In this document: positions 30,945-40,934 of the stretch, in pieces | How the letters are laid out: the number at the start of each line of letters is the position of its first letter | Numbering within the stretch: the first letter of the stretch is position 1 | Program-made: the position numbers and the translations under genes | Source: Arion vulgaris | Lineage: Eukaryota; Mollusca; Gastropoda; Stylommatophora; Arionidae | DNA length: 64,000 nucleotides | Reading direction: 5' to 3' | Assembly: GCA_020796225.1 (NCBI GenBank) | Contig: CM036754.1 | Coordinates: forward strand, 39,860,279 to 39,924,278 | Notes under the pieces: model-generated | What the model saw: only the letters and a program-made list of their open reading frames with translations | Databases searched by the model: none | Told to the model about the DNA's origin: nothing

Positions 30945-31262
30945 GCTACAGCAATATCATTGATCCAACTCCATCAATATCAGTTTTCCAACGCCATCAA
31001 TGTTGTTGGTCTAGCTACATCAATATCACTGCTCCAACTCCATCAATATCAGTTTTTTAACACCATTAATGTCGTTGATTTAACTCCATCAATGTCAGTT
31101 TTAAAACTCCATCAATATCGTTGATCTAACTCCATCAATGTCGTTGATCTAACAACATCAACATGACCGGTCCTACTCCATCAATATGATTGGTCAAACT
31201 CCATCAATATCATTGGTCAAATTCCATCAGTATCGTTGTTCTAACTCCATCAATATCGTATG
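30945..31262. repeat. Degenerate 23-29-bp tandem repeat
   Basis: Repeats of ctccatcaatatc followed by attggtc/gttgatctaa, about 12 to 14 irregular copies with substitutions and length changes. Confidence 0.8.
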
Positions 31263-31544
31263 ATTGATTACTCGTGGCCAAACTGCCCACTCAAGTTTGA
31301 TATCTGAATTGTGTTGGCAAAGACAAGCACAACCTTTCACTACAGAGATACAATGAGATCATTCGATTCAAGGCCCGGGCTACACTTCAACTGTGCTGGT
31401 CTTATTTTTTTCCGTGGGTCAACCCTATTTGATTGGGCGCTCAGATTTCGGGGGGAGGTGCTCTTCACTCTGGAAGGTAATGAGTCATCGATGAACGCAT
31501 TGACTGTCGTTTAAGAATCGCCTTTAGAACATATGGATTCTGTG
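31263..31544. other. Unassigned stretch
   Basis: No gene or repeat recognised. Confidence 0.4.
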
Positions 31545-31777
31545 GTTGATCTCTGTAGTGTAGAGGTTAGGCACTTTTCTTTCGTGCCAGAGGTACCCGG
31601 TTCGTTCCCTCGTGGAGCCATCTGGATATTTGTCCATAGATCCCTGAATCTCATTGTAGTGAGATCGAGTTCCTAGTCCTATCGGAGACGGACGATAAAA
31701 ACGTAGGTCCTGTGTTCAAGTTGAGCACGTAAAAGAACACTTGACAGTTCAAAATCTAGAAGCAGGCTGGAAAGCCG
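31545..31777 (+). mobile_element. SINE-A copy, 5' part (interrupted)
   Basis: Head tctgtagtgtagaggttagg, B box ggttcgttccctcgtgg, body to agaagcaggctggaaagccg, where a LINE alpha interrupts it. It resumes at 32917. Confidence 0.85.
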
Positions 31778-32916
31778 CTCTCTCTCTCTCTCTCTTTGCC
31801 TTTTTACCCCGGTTGGGGCATAGGCCCTCAACCAACTCATGCCAAGTCTTCCTATCTCTAGCTATCTCCTGCAGCTCCCTCAGCTCTTCTTTATATTGTT
31901 GATCTCCGCCTCCAAATCTCGTCTCCATGTATTTCTCGGCCTCCCCTTCTTTCGCTGTCCCTGCGGGTTCCAGGCAAGGACCCTTCTTGTTATATTCCCC
32001 TCCGGTTTTCGCAAAGTGTGTCCTATCCAGCGCCAGCGTCTTTTATTAACCTGTTCGTTCACTGGAATCTGTCTTGTTCTCTCCAATAAGTTCCTCATGT
32101 GTGACCCTATCATACCATCTTATTCCCTCTATTCTGCACAGACACCAGTTGATGAATGTTTGCAATTTATGCGCTATTGTTTTAGTTGTTCTCCATGTTT
32201 CTGACCCATACAGTAGAACTGCTTTAACATTAAAGTTAAATATCCGAATTTTTGTTCTAGATTTGATTTCTTTGGACTTCCAAATGTTTCCCAGTGCAAT
32301 GAAAGCTCCTCTTGCCTTCTGTATTCTTATTTTAACATCTCTATCTGTTCCCACCCTCTTTGTCTATGTTGCTGCCCAAATATGTGTATGATTCTACCTC
32401 TTGAAGTGGGATTTCCCCAGGGAGATCGAGTTGTCGTTGCTTGGTTAATTCTCAATATCTTTGTCTTTCCCTTATGAATGTTCAGCCCTAGTTGCTGGGA
32501 CCTTTGATTCAATGTGTTTAGCTTATCCTGCATCTGATTTCGTGTATGTGACAGAAGGGCTATATCATCAGCGAAGTCCAGATCATCTAGTTGCTCTGTC
32601 AGAGTCCATTGGATTCCATTTCTGGTGTTAGTTACTGTGGTCTTCATAATCCAGTCTATTGTCAGTAAGAACAACAAAGGTGATAGAAGACATCACTGAC
32701 GCACTCCTGTTTCTATTCCGAAAGTATCTGTTAGTTTACCTTCATGAAGAACTCTACATTTCATATCTGTATATGTTGCTTTTATTAGGTTAATAATTTT
32801 CTGTGGATTCCATAATGCCTCATCAATTTCCAAAGGGTTTCCCTATCAATACTGTCAAAAGCCTTCTCATAATCCACAAATCCGATATAAAGTGGGGATT
32901 TCCATTCAATACTTTG
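31778..32916 (-). mobile_element. LINE alpha (RTE-like), 5'-truncated, in a SINE-A
   Basis: On the minus strand the order is: RT motif A region (F-V-D-Y-E-K-A-F-D-S-I-D-R, 32900-32860), the catalytic F-A-D-D (residues 35-38 of the 32677-32327 frame), A-L-L-S-H-T, G-L-N-I-H-K-G-K-T-K, then F-N-F-N-V-K-A-V-L-L-Y-G-S-E-T-W, then R-R-W-R-W-I-G-H-T-L-R-K and R-P-R-N-T-W-R-R-D-L-E-A-E-I. The end is ggggtaaaaaggcaaagaga with a (GA)n tail at 31778-31796. At least three frames are needed, so it is dead. It is flanked by 10-bp direct repeats tggaaagccg (31768-31777 and 32917-32926), its target duplication. The motif set fits the RTE-like endonuclease/RT elements of flatworms and molluscs; the endonuclease is missing through truncation. 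Confidence 0.9.
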
Positions 32917-33145
32917 TGGAAAGCCGATGCCCAGGTAATATTCATAAAAAAAAATTAAGAATAATATTTCTACATAAATATCTTCACCATCTTCAAATGG
33001 TGACTTCTGGGACCCTCGCCAGTAGCCAGCACTACGGAGTCCGTGCACTGCAGCTGAGATCTTCATGTATAAGAAAGAGATCGGACACTAAAGTGCAATG
33101 ATGATGGTCCTATCAATCAATCAATCAATCAATCAATCAACGCCA
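32917..33145 (+). mobile_element. SINE-A copy, 3' part (interrupted)
   Basis: Resumes at tggaaagccg, continues through gggaccctcgccagtagcca and gatcttcatgtataagaaag, and ends in a clean (ATCA)n tail of about 8 units (33112-33140). Confidence 0.85.
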
Positions 33146-33235
33146 CGTATATCCCAGTTTAAACATATATATATCATGTTATTTAAAAACATGGTCTTAT
33201 AATAAAATGATACAAAACCCATGGACTGTTAAAAT

Positions 33236-33608
33236 GACAAATGTAGATGATGAATGTAGATGATGAATGTAGATGACAAATGTAGATGATGAATGTAGAT
33301 GATGAATGTAGATGATGAATGTAGATGATGAATGTAGATGACAAATGTAGATGATGAATGTAGATGATGAATGTAGATGACAAATGTAGATGATGAATGT
33401 AGATGATGAATGTAGATGATGAATGTAGATGATGAATGTAGATGATGAATGTAGATGATGAATGTAGATGATGAATGTAGATGACGAATGTAGATGATGA
33501 ATGTAGATGATGAATGTAGATGATGAATGTAGATGACGAATGTAGATGATGAATGTAGATGATGAATGTAGATGACAAATGTAGATGACAAATGTAGATG
33601 ATAAATGT
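33236..33608. repeat. 13-bp minisatellite, about 28 copies, inside LINE gamma
   Basis: Unit aatgtagatgatg with variants aatgtagatgaca and aatgtagatgacg. The LINE relative at 18998-19012 has aatgttgaggtgttgaatga, which is the likely seed. The minus strand has no stops in at least two frames, so its long open frames are artefacts. Confidence 0.95.
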
Positions 33609-33654
33609 AGAGGTATTGAATGAATTCAAGGCACAGAGAAAACGTACTCTAAAT

Positions 33655-33903
33655 ATCTTCTTCTTCTTTGCGTTCTTTCTTTACCACCAATTTTAATTAC
33701 TCTTTGTGATATGTTTGATCTTTGCCCAAGAATATGTATACGTTGCACATTGGTTTGGTAGGCCCCTAAATGCATACACGCTTAGGACACATGCATCCGA
33801 TTTCAGTCAAACCTCCTTAGTCGCCTCTTACTATCTGCGTGGTAGGTAATAGTGGTTCTATTCTTGACACCCCACATTTGGGCCCCGGTAACCACTCAGG
33901 CGA
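33655..33903 (-). mobile_element. SINE-B copy inserted in LINE gamma
   Basis: Reversed tail tcttcttctttgcgttcttt to reversed head gccccggtaaccactcaggc. The LINE gamma reading resumes directly afterwards. Confidence 0.85.
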
Positions 33904-33983
33904 CTCTCAATATAAGAAAGAGGCAGTCATCATTTTTGTGACTTGTGACTTGAAGAAGGGAGGTTTAGAGTACATTGTGACCT

Positions 33984-34076
33984 CTGAAATCGGCGAACAC
34001 CCTCTTGCATGGCGAGGAACACCAGTCAAATGGTAATGATGGCACAGTGGGCGAACACAGAAGAAGAAGAAGAACA
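33984..34076 (+). mobile_element. Short GAA-tailed insert
   Basis: About 90 bases starting gaaatcggcgaacaccctct and ending cacagaagaagaagaagaac. The flanks acattgtgac and acattgtaac look like a 10-bp target duplication with one mismatch. A related GAA-tailed end is at 58990-59040. Confidence 0.55.
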
Positions 34077-34589
34077 CATTGTAACAACGTGTAAAATCAG
34101 AGGGGGACAAGACAGAGGATGACAAAGAGATAAGTTTTCGGCAGCCCGACTTTATGGCACGCGTCAACATCTAAGATGATAGCACATATCAGGGACAGAG
34201 ATTTGTGGAGATCCATGATCGCCTACGCCAGCCGATAAAGCACCTGAAGGTAATGTTGTTCTCATTGCTACCTACCTCAGGCAACTAAAACTAAGATACT
34301 TTCAACACTAACTATTAATGATGAAAGCAAGATGATTGAAATGCGAGCTTTTATTAAATAGTCGAGTGTTTAACCACAGTTTCTCCATGATGAAACAGAC
34401 AGCGATATTGCATACTTGATCGTCCATTAGAATCTTGATGAACCTAACAATTCATGATCTTTCACCCTGACTTGTTTTAAAACTATATTTTTCACCTTCA
34501 TTTCTGTCGTTTTCTTCTTCTTCTTCTTGTTCTTTTGTCGTCACACTGTTATCGTCTTGTTGCCCGTGTTGTCGTAGTTTTTGTTTGTG

Positions 34590-34720
34590 TCTTAAAGGCG
34601 CTAAAGCCGAAGGACTGACGTCATTGCGCAGGGTTTTACCCCGTATGGTTCGATTCCTCTCCGCAGAAATGGCACGTCATCTACTGAGAGTATTGCACAA
34701 AGCACGAACTCTGTAGGCGT
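34590..34720 (-). mobile_element. SINE-E 3' half
   Basis: Reversed E body: gccgaaggactgacgtcatt, gttttaccccgtatggttcg, cctctccgcagaaatggcac. Confidence 0.65.
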
Positions 34721-34905
34721 GGAATTCTTCCCAACCACGACGGCTCTCAGGTCGACCCAGCCTCAACTGGGTACCAGACATGCTGTGGGAAAGTAAAGGC
34801 GACCGACGTGATGCTGACCACATCACCCATCGTGTACCGACGGTCAATGAAAAATACAGGCCTAACACTGTATTGACCTATATACCACAAGGTATGAAAG
34901 GGTTC
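34721..34905 (+). repeat. Dispersed repeat K, copy 2
   Basis: catcacccatcgtgtaccga, cggtcaatgaaaaatacagg and ccacaaggtatgaaaggg parallel 9300-9410. The preceding ctcaggtcgacccagcctca is part of the same unit if the 34-kb copy is the longer one. Confidence 0.45.
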
Positions 34906-35060
34906 CTTTTACGAACTCTGTAACCCCGACAATAATATTATGTGGTATCTGGGAAAAATGCACTCGTGAATAGAACGACGCTGTCCAGATTTGTACCCAC
35001 GACTTTCGGAATGTAAGGCAAGAGCGTAACTGCTTTGCCACATAGATCAGCGGTTTTTGT
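34906..35060 (-). mobile_element. SINE-E 5' half
   Basis: Reversed head: ttgtacccacgactttcgga (B box) and gtaactgctttgccacatag (A box). Together with 34590-34720 it may be one SINE-E split by repeat K. Confidence 0.65.
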
Positions 35061-35094
35061 CTTGTTCTGTTCTAGTAGCTTGTGTGATAGTTAT

Positions 35095-35305
35095 TTTTGC
35101 TTTTTTAACAGGATTCTGCATATTTCAAACATCAAACATATTTTTCGTGTTCTTTCTCTTACTATCTGTTCTAATGTTCTGTTGTAGAATACTCTGTAAA
35201 CAATAGAGTTTTGTTGCATTCTTATTAAGTTACCGAACCACTTCATTCTTTATTTCTCACTGTAATTCAAACAAGGTTTGTCCTAATTTTCTGTATGTTT
35301 AGTAA
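35095..35305 (-). mobile_element. LINE beta C-terminal fragment
   Basis: The minus strand encodes R-M-K-W-F-G-N-L-I-R-M-Q-Q-N-S, then V-Y-R-V-F-Y-N-R-T. Same segment as 50849-51000. Confidence 0.65.
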
Positions 35306-35399
35306 GTTTCAAATATATTCAGTTGAACATTGTCAGTCTTTAACTTGAGAGAAAAACATTGAGGAAAGAAGTATTTAGTGTTTTTTTTTTTTAGTTTAG

Positions 35400-35760
35400 T
35401 CTTCGAATCATCATCACTGCACGTCGAACAAATTAGTCCATAAGTGCTCCGATCTCTCCCTCAGTATGTCCATCAGCGTGTGGCGACTAACGACACCGGT
35501 TCTTTGTTGGTTTACAATTTTTCTTTGTCTGCCAGCATAGCGTTCTTGTCGAGCTACATCACACCTAACTGAGTTCTTGCAGTCTGGTTAGTGTTGTAGA
35601 TTCACCGCTATTACGTGAATCATGTACACGTTCTCTCTCCCTTAAGGAATTTATAATATCAGCCTGGTCCATTGCTCGCCCGCTTTGTACAGCAGCCATA
35701 TCTGCAAGCCTATCCGCACGTTCATTCCCCTTACACCTGCATGCCCTGGCACAAAAATAA
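35400..35760 (-). mobile_element. LINE epsilon: RNase H end and 3' region
   Basis: The minus strand shows P-G-H-A-G plus E-R-A-D-R-L-A-D-M-A, the last conserved RNase H segment (histidine of G-H and aspartate of A-D). Downstream comes S-R-H-T-L-M-D-I-L-R and the end tgatgatgattcgaag at about 35405. Broken by frameshifts. Confidence 0.7.
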
Positions 35761-35859
35761 AACTGAAATAAAAGAAGTATTTATATCTTTATAATAACAA
35801 ATGTAACATTCTCATGTCAATGTCCTGTATCTGCCTGGTTTCCCATTTGATCTAAAGTA

Positions 35860-36368
35860 TAGATTCCTAAAGTGGGCTGTACCCAGGACCGTGCCGTGCT
35901 ATAATACAGAGAGTCGATCGCATCAGGCGATACCGTAAGGGGGCGGCATCAGCAGCGAAATCAAAATCACAATTCAAGGTTATTTTAAAGAAAAAACATT
36001 TAAGGGGCGCATATTTCGAAGACTTGCATCATACTGAGAAAATATACCGGTCCTGGCTGTACCCCACCCCAGTGGGCGATGAAGCCTTCATGTGAGGGGA
36101 GAGATAGTGCGTTCAGAAGCCTTTGAGGGCGTTCAGGTGATCTTGGGGTCGGAGGCTCCTTATAGAAGAAATTAATAATATATATATTTTAAAATTATTT
36201 ATTTTCGTGATTTTGCGATATAAATTGTATGTCTTCAAGAAAAAATAGAGCACGTATATATTGTGTGTGTGTGTGGGGGAGAGACTGTTATAATGGGGGG
36301 TGGGGTTACAAATGTTATGTCTGCAAAGTGGGCGGTGGTCCGAACAAGCTTGGGAACTTATTATCTAA
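35860..36368 (+). mobile_element. hAT-like non-autonomous element, copy 1
   Basis: Left end gattcctaaagtgggctgta, right end gcaaagtgggcggtggtccg then gcttgggaac. The interior has ccagtgggcgatgaagcctt and gcgttcagaagcctt, also found inverted at 51825-52202. AAAGTGGGCGG-type ends near a gattcc/ggaac boundary recall hAT ends of the GGTTCTCAAAGTGGG kind. Target duplication not clear. Confidence 0.45.
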
Positions 36369-36559
36369 AGGATATCTCTTTAACTGAATGACTCATACAA
36401 GTCGCTGAGAGTGCCACTATTTATTTGTTTTAGATCGATCTTAAAGGAAATTCATTTACCTACAAAATGGTATATTACATACAAATATGTAAATAATCAA
36501 GAAAACTGCAGCTAAATTTGTACATACATCTGCAATGGGAAAATAGGACCTAAATTGAA

Positions 36560-36895
36560 TTCAGATCTATAATTTAAACAATGACTACCCCAAACTCGAC
36601 AGACAAGGACAGACTATCATATTTCTACTCAGGACAAGGCATAACAGACTGAACAAACACCTACACAGGCTACGATTGTCTATTCCCTCTCTATGTCCCT
36701 GTATCACTGCTGATCAAACCACAGAACATGTCATGTAGAACTGTCCCCTGTATGTTCTCATTAGAAAGGGATGCTGACCCTACAACACAACTCTACATTC
36801 AAAACTACTTAACGCCAGAGAGGAGCTCCAGACAACCGCCGACTTCATCTTAAACCATCAAATTAGCGATCAGAAAAAGAAGACAAACATTTATA
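36560..36895 (+). mobile_element. LINE epsilon C-terminus
   Basis: Broken frames encode L-N-K-H-L-H-R-L-R-like, then A-D-Q-T-T-E-H-V-M, N-C-P-L-Y-V-L, G-C-W-P-Y-N-T-T-L and E-E-L-Q-T-T-A-D-F-I-L-N-H. Same domain as 29455-29720. Confidence 0.7.
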
Positions 36896-36959
36896 TCAGC
36901 ATTCTGACAAATACAATAACATTTTTAAATTGTGGTAGAATTTTGTGGACATCTTGCAG

Positions 36960-37190
36960 ATATCTCATTGTGTGATGAATTTTTTTTTTTTCCGATCCAG
37001 AAGCACTTGAACTGAAAGCTCTTCGGCTCGGTGTCATGGACATCGTAACCCTTCGGCTCGGTGCCACGAACACCGTAAATCTGGGGAACCTGTAGCTTTT
37101 CTGCCAGTCCGCGGAGTTGAACCCGCACCTACAGAGGACTAGTCACCCGTAGTCCAACGCGCTACGAACACGCTGGGCACGCCGGCTTGT
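36960..37190 (-). mobile_element. SINE-H copy
   Basis: Minus-strand head gtgttcgtagcgcgttggac (A box), ctagtcctctgtaggtgcgg and B box gggttcaactccgcgg. The body has ggttccccagatttacgg, gtgccgagccgaagggttac and the end gtgcttctggatcgg followed by poly-A. Copies at 42776-42985 and 53315-53420. Confidence 0.75.
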
Positions 37191-37550
37191 GTGATGATAA
37201 AACCAAGAAATCGTCAGGCTGTGGTCGACTGAAATCCGAAATGCTCTTATCGACGGCGATAAAGTTCTCCAGAAAAACTTTGGGGAGTTCGCGAGTGTGA
37301 TTTGAGTAGTCTTGTTCCTACACTCTTAATTCTCTCGCCTGGAGGACCTCTTGCTAGCAGAGCTTCAGTTGTGGACTATCGTTATGTGTCCTTACCTGCC
37401 CGTAAGAGCATCAAGTGTGTCGTCTCTTAAGACAACAAGAAAAGTAATCCTCTGTGGCAATGATTCTCAAATTATGTTGTACAAGAGGTCATTGACTATA
37501 TCATGAAAACGATACATATTCCTCTAGTGCTGTTATATATTACATAGGGT
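37191..37550. other. Unassigned stretch
   Basis: Nothing recognised. Confidence 0.4.
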
Positions 37551-37554
37551 ATGC

Positions 37555-37995
37555 AAGTAATTTCTTCACACCGCTCTGTCCTGGGCAACTTGCTCAATCG
37601 CTTCCATGGAAATGAGTCCCATATTTTTTGCCTCTCTCAGCAAAGTTCGTTTCAGGGTTTCCTAGGGAACCCTCTTTCTTGAACCCTTTGCCTCCCACTT
37701 CAATGCCTGCTTTGATATTCTTTGATCTTATTTTCTTAAGGTTTGCCAAACATATCTCTATCTTCTAATTTTTAAAACAGTTGTTTCTAGTTGTTTTACA
37801 TGCAGTAACAACAGTTACAACTTGTTCACCAGTTTTTCTTTCTCTGATTTCATCACTTCTAAATTCGTCCCTTTTTATGTTCATTATTTTTAGCAGACAA
37901 ATGCAATTTTCAAATGCATTCAACTTACTTTCTATATCTTTAGTTATTTTCCAACTCTCGTTAACATATGTTATTATTGGTTTTATCTACTATTT
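37555..37995 (-). mobile_element. LINE alpha-like C-terminal region
   Basis: The minus strand reads Y-V-N-E-S-W-K-I-T-K, K-L-N-A-F-E-N, I-M-N-I-K-R, then W-Q-T-L-R-K, S-K-Q-A-L-K-W-E-A-K-G and A-I-E-Q-V-A-Q-D-R-A-V. This is a sister of the alpha subfamily at 41140-41440. Confidence 0.7.
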
Positions 37996-38194
37996 CTATA
38001 TATAAATAAGTTACAACTAACAAAATTAGTACTGAATGCAATATATATTGGTTATAGATAAATTTAACAATATAAGTATCCGTTAAAAATCCAATTGAAA
38101 TTTATGAAATTGAAGTTTAGTATGGTATATTCAGACATCCACGTCGGTATGTAAAACCAGACTGGATATCTCAAGATCTTCAACTTCTTGTAAT

Positions 38195-38460
38195 AATTTC
38201 TTCTTCTTCTTCTGCAATCTCTGGTCGTCCACTTAGTTTACTGTGGACCACAAACTGGGCAGCCAGCTTCAGGTCTGTCAGGTTTCACTAAAGCTTAGAT
38301 TTTAGGTCGACTAGGGTACAAGCATATTGCTTCTCAGCTCACCCAGGAGAGAAAAATCTTGCAGGATATACTCCGGTGTCTGTTCCGCCTGCTGACATGA
38401 CAGAGAGCTGCTTGACTTATTCCTAGTCGTTAAAAGTGTTTGTTGAGTCTCGGTAAGTAG
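38195..38460 (-). mobile_element. LINE epsilon C-terminus with (GAA)n tail
   Basis: Decayed minus-strand frames give A-G-C-P-V-C-G-P-Q, D-L-K-L-A-A-Q-F-V-V-H-S-K-L, then a GAA tail at 38199-38213. The fit to epsilon rests on layout more than on motif identity. Confidence 0.4.
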
Positions 38461-38466
38461 ATGAAA

Positions 38467-38731
38467 TACAGGGTGTTCAATATATAATGGCAGCCGGTGA
38501 ATGGAGCTACTCTGGAATATATGTATGAAAATGTGAAGGTTCAGTTATGACGTAGTATAGGTCAAGGTTGTGTGACGGTGTGTAATTGTAGTGCGGGAAG
38601 GGGCGATAAACAAATGTGACGTAAGGCGAGCTAGTCAGAACCGGTTTAAATAGTAAATACACACAACGCAATAGGTTAACTGGCAACTTTCGATTTGTCA
38701 ATGGGGCTGCATTTATCTTGAACACCCTGTA
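38467..38731. mobile_element. Mariner-type MITE, 265 bp
   Basis: Ends tacagggtgttcaa (38467-38480) and ttgaacaccctgta (38718-38731) are perfect inverted repeats of 14 bases. Similarity continues inward (ataatggcagcc against ataaatgcagcc). The outer TA on each side fits the TA target duplication of Tc1/mariner transposons, whose ends often read TACAGGGTG. No transposase is present. The interior 77-codon minus frame shows no motif. Confidence 0.8.
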
Positions 38732-38764
38732 TAATGACATGTCATGTTCTGCATATGTTGTTGT

Positions 38765-39045
38765 AATTTAACCCCTGTTAACATAAAGAGACGCTGGCGA
38801 TGGATAGGACACACATTGAGAAGACCGACCGGAAGCATTGCAAGACAGGCACTGTTTTGGAACCCGCAGAGAAAGAGAAGTAGGGGAAGGCATAGACAGA
38901 CCTGGAGAAGAGAGCTGGAGGCTGATATTAAAAGGATAGGTAAGACATGGAAAGAATTGGAAGGGATGACAAGAGATATCAGGACCTGGAAGAAGTTTGT
39001 TGAAGACCTGTGCTCCGTTGAGAGTTGAAAGGTGAATAAGAAGAT
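38765..39045 (+). mobile_element. LINE alpha C-terminus, open frame of 94 codons
   Basis: Frame 38744-39028 shows R-R-W-R-W-I-G-H-T-L-R-R-P-T-G, then A-L-F-W-N-P-Q-R-K-R, R-G-R-H-R-Q-T-W-R-R-E-L-E-A-D-I-K-R and W-K-K-F-V-E-D-L-C-S-V-E-S, then stop. It is intact across this segment and the closest relative of the pieces flanking the 26-bp array. Confidence 0.85.
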
Positions 39046-39124
39046 AAATTACGAAAGGTAAAAGTAAGTTTCGGGATAAGTAGTATAAAAATAAAGATCT
39101 TACGTCGGAACGCCTGAGGTAATT

Positions 39125-39375
39125 CTACTTCTTCTTCTTCTTCAAACACTCCATATCGACCACTTGTTAACCACTCTGTGTGATAACCACTAGCTATTGT
39201 ACGTTGTACCAGTTATGCACCTACAAGTAGGCCAGCACATCCGATTTCTACGCTTCTTTTTATTTACTAGGTATCTTCCTAGTACCTACATCAGTTGCCT
39301 CTTACGACATGCGGTGTAGGTTGCACTGGTACTATTCTTTACTTCCTTAGCGGGCACCGGCGCTACACTGGCGGC
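39125..39375 (-). mobile_element. SINE-C copy
   Basis: Reversed tail ttcttcttcttcttcaaaca, body accacttgttaaccactctg, core reversed (cctcttacgacatgcgg) and head. Confidence 0.85.
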
Positions 39376-39785
39376 CTGGGGTAATAAAGTATAATATTAG
39401 ATCTTGCGTGCGTGTCCAAAAATCATGATCAGTTTGATAAAACTTGCCTCCACGTAAAAAAACAGCATGAGAACCTCTCTTGTAAAACATGAGCAGTTAT
39501 GATACTACAGACAAAGGAAACAGATTCGACAACTTGTCTGAAGTTCGGTGAACAAGACTTGAAAAGAAGAGCAAGGCAATATTTAAACACTTCATTGAAT
39601 CAAGCATATGAGAACAAGCACAATTAACTCGTTGTATCACCTTGGTCAAGGTAAAGAGTATTTGGTTCCGTTTAGTGTGAAATGAAACATGTAAGCATTG
39701 ATATAAACTCTATTTGTTTATATAAATCCTTGAGAGAATGAGATCTCAACGGTGAATATTAAGATTTTACATCCATTTATCATAG
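39376..39785. other. Unassigned stretch
   Basis: No motif recognised. Confidence 0.4.
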
Positions 39786-39789
39786 AAGT

Positions 39790-40055
39790 GACGTGACGTC
39801 TGTGGCCTAGGGGATAATGACTCGGTTTTTTTAACCCCGACGTTCTGAGTTCGAATCACACTGCGGCCAGTTTGGTTGCAAATTGTTTCGCGTGGATTTT
39901 TAGAAAAGGACGATGGCACTACCCGTTCAGAAAGCAATGGCAAACTACTGAGCGTAATAATGTCTAGAAAAATCACAAACAGCGTTAAAAAGCTGGGGCT
40001 TGATTCGCATGTAAAGATGTAAAGTCATGTAAAGATATGCAATTAACTTTTTTTT
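39790..40055 (+). mobile_element. SINE-F copy
   Basis: Head tggcctaggggataatgact, B box gagttcgaatcacactgcgg, body cgtggatttttagaaaagga, cccgttcagaaagcaatgg. This head is Lys/Asp-like and differs from the 1898 copy, while the body is the same. Confidence 0.65.
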
Positions 40056-40059
40056 TCTC

Positions 40060-40425
40060 ATGGAAGCGTCTGACCGAATGGATTAGAGCGCGGCTTTCAT
40101 GCAGGAGACCCGTGTCTTCTTCTTCTTCTTCTTCTTTGCGTTCGTTCTTTACAACCAATTTTAAACACTCTTTGTGATATGTTTGATCTTTGTCAAGAAC
40201 GTGTATACGTTACACATTGGTTTGGTAGACCCTAAACGCATAGACTTCTACACGTTTAGGACATGTGCATCCGATTTCAACCAAACCAGTGTCAATTCAC
40301 GGTAAGGCCATTGATTTGTTTCTGTTGTGGGCATAAATGAAAAATCCTAACATAAACAGCTTCGCGGCAACTGCACTAGCCATGCGGCCATTAAATTCCT
40401 CAGACTCACGTCCCACTGTCCTACA
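40060..40425 (+). mobile_element. SINE-G copy interrupted by SINE-B
   Basis: Head gtctgaccgaatggattaga, gcaggagacccgtgtc (to 40116), then SINE-B, then gtgtcaattcacggtaaggc and cagcttcgcggcaactgcac. The uninterrupted copy at 60958-61130 confirms the join. Confidence 0.75.
40117..40288 (-). mobile_element. SINE-B copy (5'-truncated) inside SINE-G
   Basis: Reversed tail (ttcttcttcttcttctttgcg) runs to the body at catccgatttcaaccaaacc. The core and head are missing, which is consistent with 5' truncation on insertion. Short shared gtgtc at both junctions. Confidence 0.75.
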
Positions 40426-40504
40426 CCGGCCTAAAATAAAGCGGTGCGACTGGCAGTAACCAAAGTTTTTGTTTGGTTTTGTATTTGTTAGTCATAGGAA
40501 GAAA

Positions 40505-40760
40505 ACGCCTTCAGTTCAAGCGGTAGTGAACTCGATCACAGACCCAAACGTACCTGGTTCAAACCCAACGGTGGGCACTTTTGGAAGGAAATTCGTTTCT
40601 TTGGGATTTTTACAAAAGGTAAAAATAGACCTTACCGTTCAGAAAGCAATGGCACACTACTGAACGTATAAGTGGTGTCTAGAAAATCAACAACTCGTTT
40701 ACTGTGGTTGATGGCTACGTCCTTGGGGATATGCCAGGATTTTCATTTCAATCATAGGAA
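40505..40760 (+). mobile_element. SINE-F copy
   Basis: ttcaagcggtagtgaactcg, acctggttcaaacccaacgg, tttgggatttttacaaaagg, ccgttcagaaagcaatggca and the end gatatgccaggattttcatt. Confidence 0.75.
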
Positions 40761-40774
40761 AATATTCTACGAGT

Positions 40775-40930
40775 ATAATACTGAGGAGCATTTAGCTACA
40801 AAAACCAAAATCAAGATCATGAAAGCTTGCAAGACCTTGGTTGGGGACCTATGTCTCATTTCGGGTGAAGACTTGAAGAGAGAGACATCACTGACGATAC
40901 ACCGTTTAAAAATGAAGTTATGTAACAATG
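40775..40930 (+). mobile_element. Possible LINE 3' fragment
   Basis: The frame includes K-I-M-K-A-C-K-T-L-V-G-D-L-C-L, like the L-V-x-D-L-C-S ending of alpha. Weak. Confidence 0.3.
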
Positions 40931-40934
40931 TAAT

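Larger units (their letters stand above)
33185..34250 (+). mobile_element. LINE gamma split by a minisatellite and two insertions
   Basis: Left part 33200-33240 (acccatggactgttaaaatg) matches 18985-19005. Then a 13-bp array. Then ggtattgaatgaattcaagg (33610-33650). Then a SINE-B (33655-33903). Then aatataagaaagaggcagtc and ggaggtttagagtacattgt (33905-33983). Then a small GAA-tailed insert (33984-34076). It ends with W-R-S-M-I-A-Y-A-S near 34205-34240. The unbroken relative at 18960-19300 shows the original order. Confidence 0.8.

Noticed and set aside
32074..32391. 105-codon open frame on plus
   Set aside because: Antisense shadow of the LINE alpha RT region.
36960..37190. tRNA gene on minus
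   Set aside because: A and B boxes are present but the stems do not pair and the unit is dispersed with a common body and poly-A end (SINE-H).
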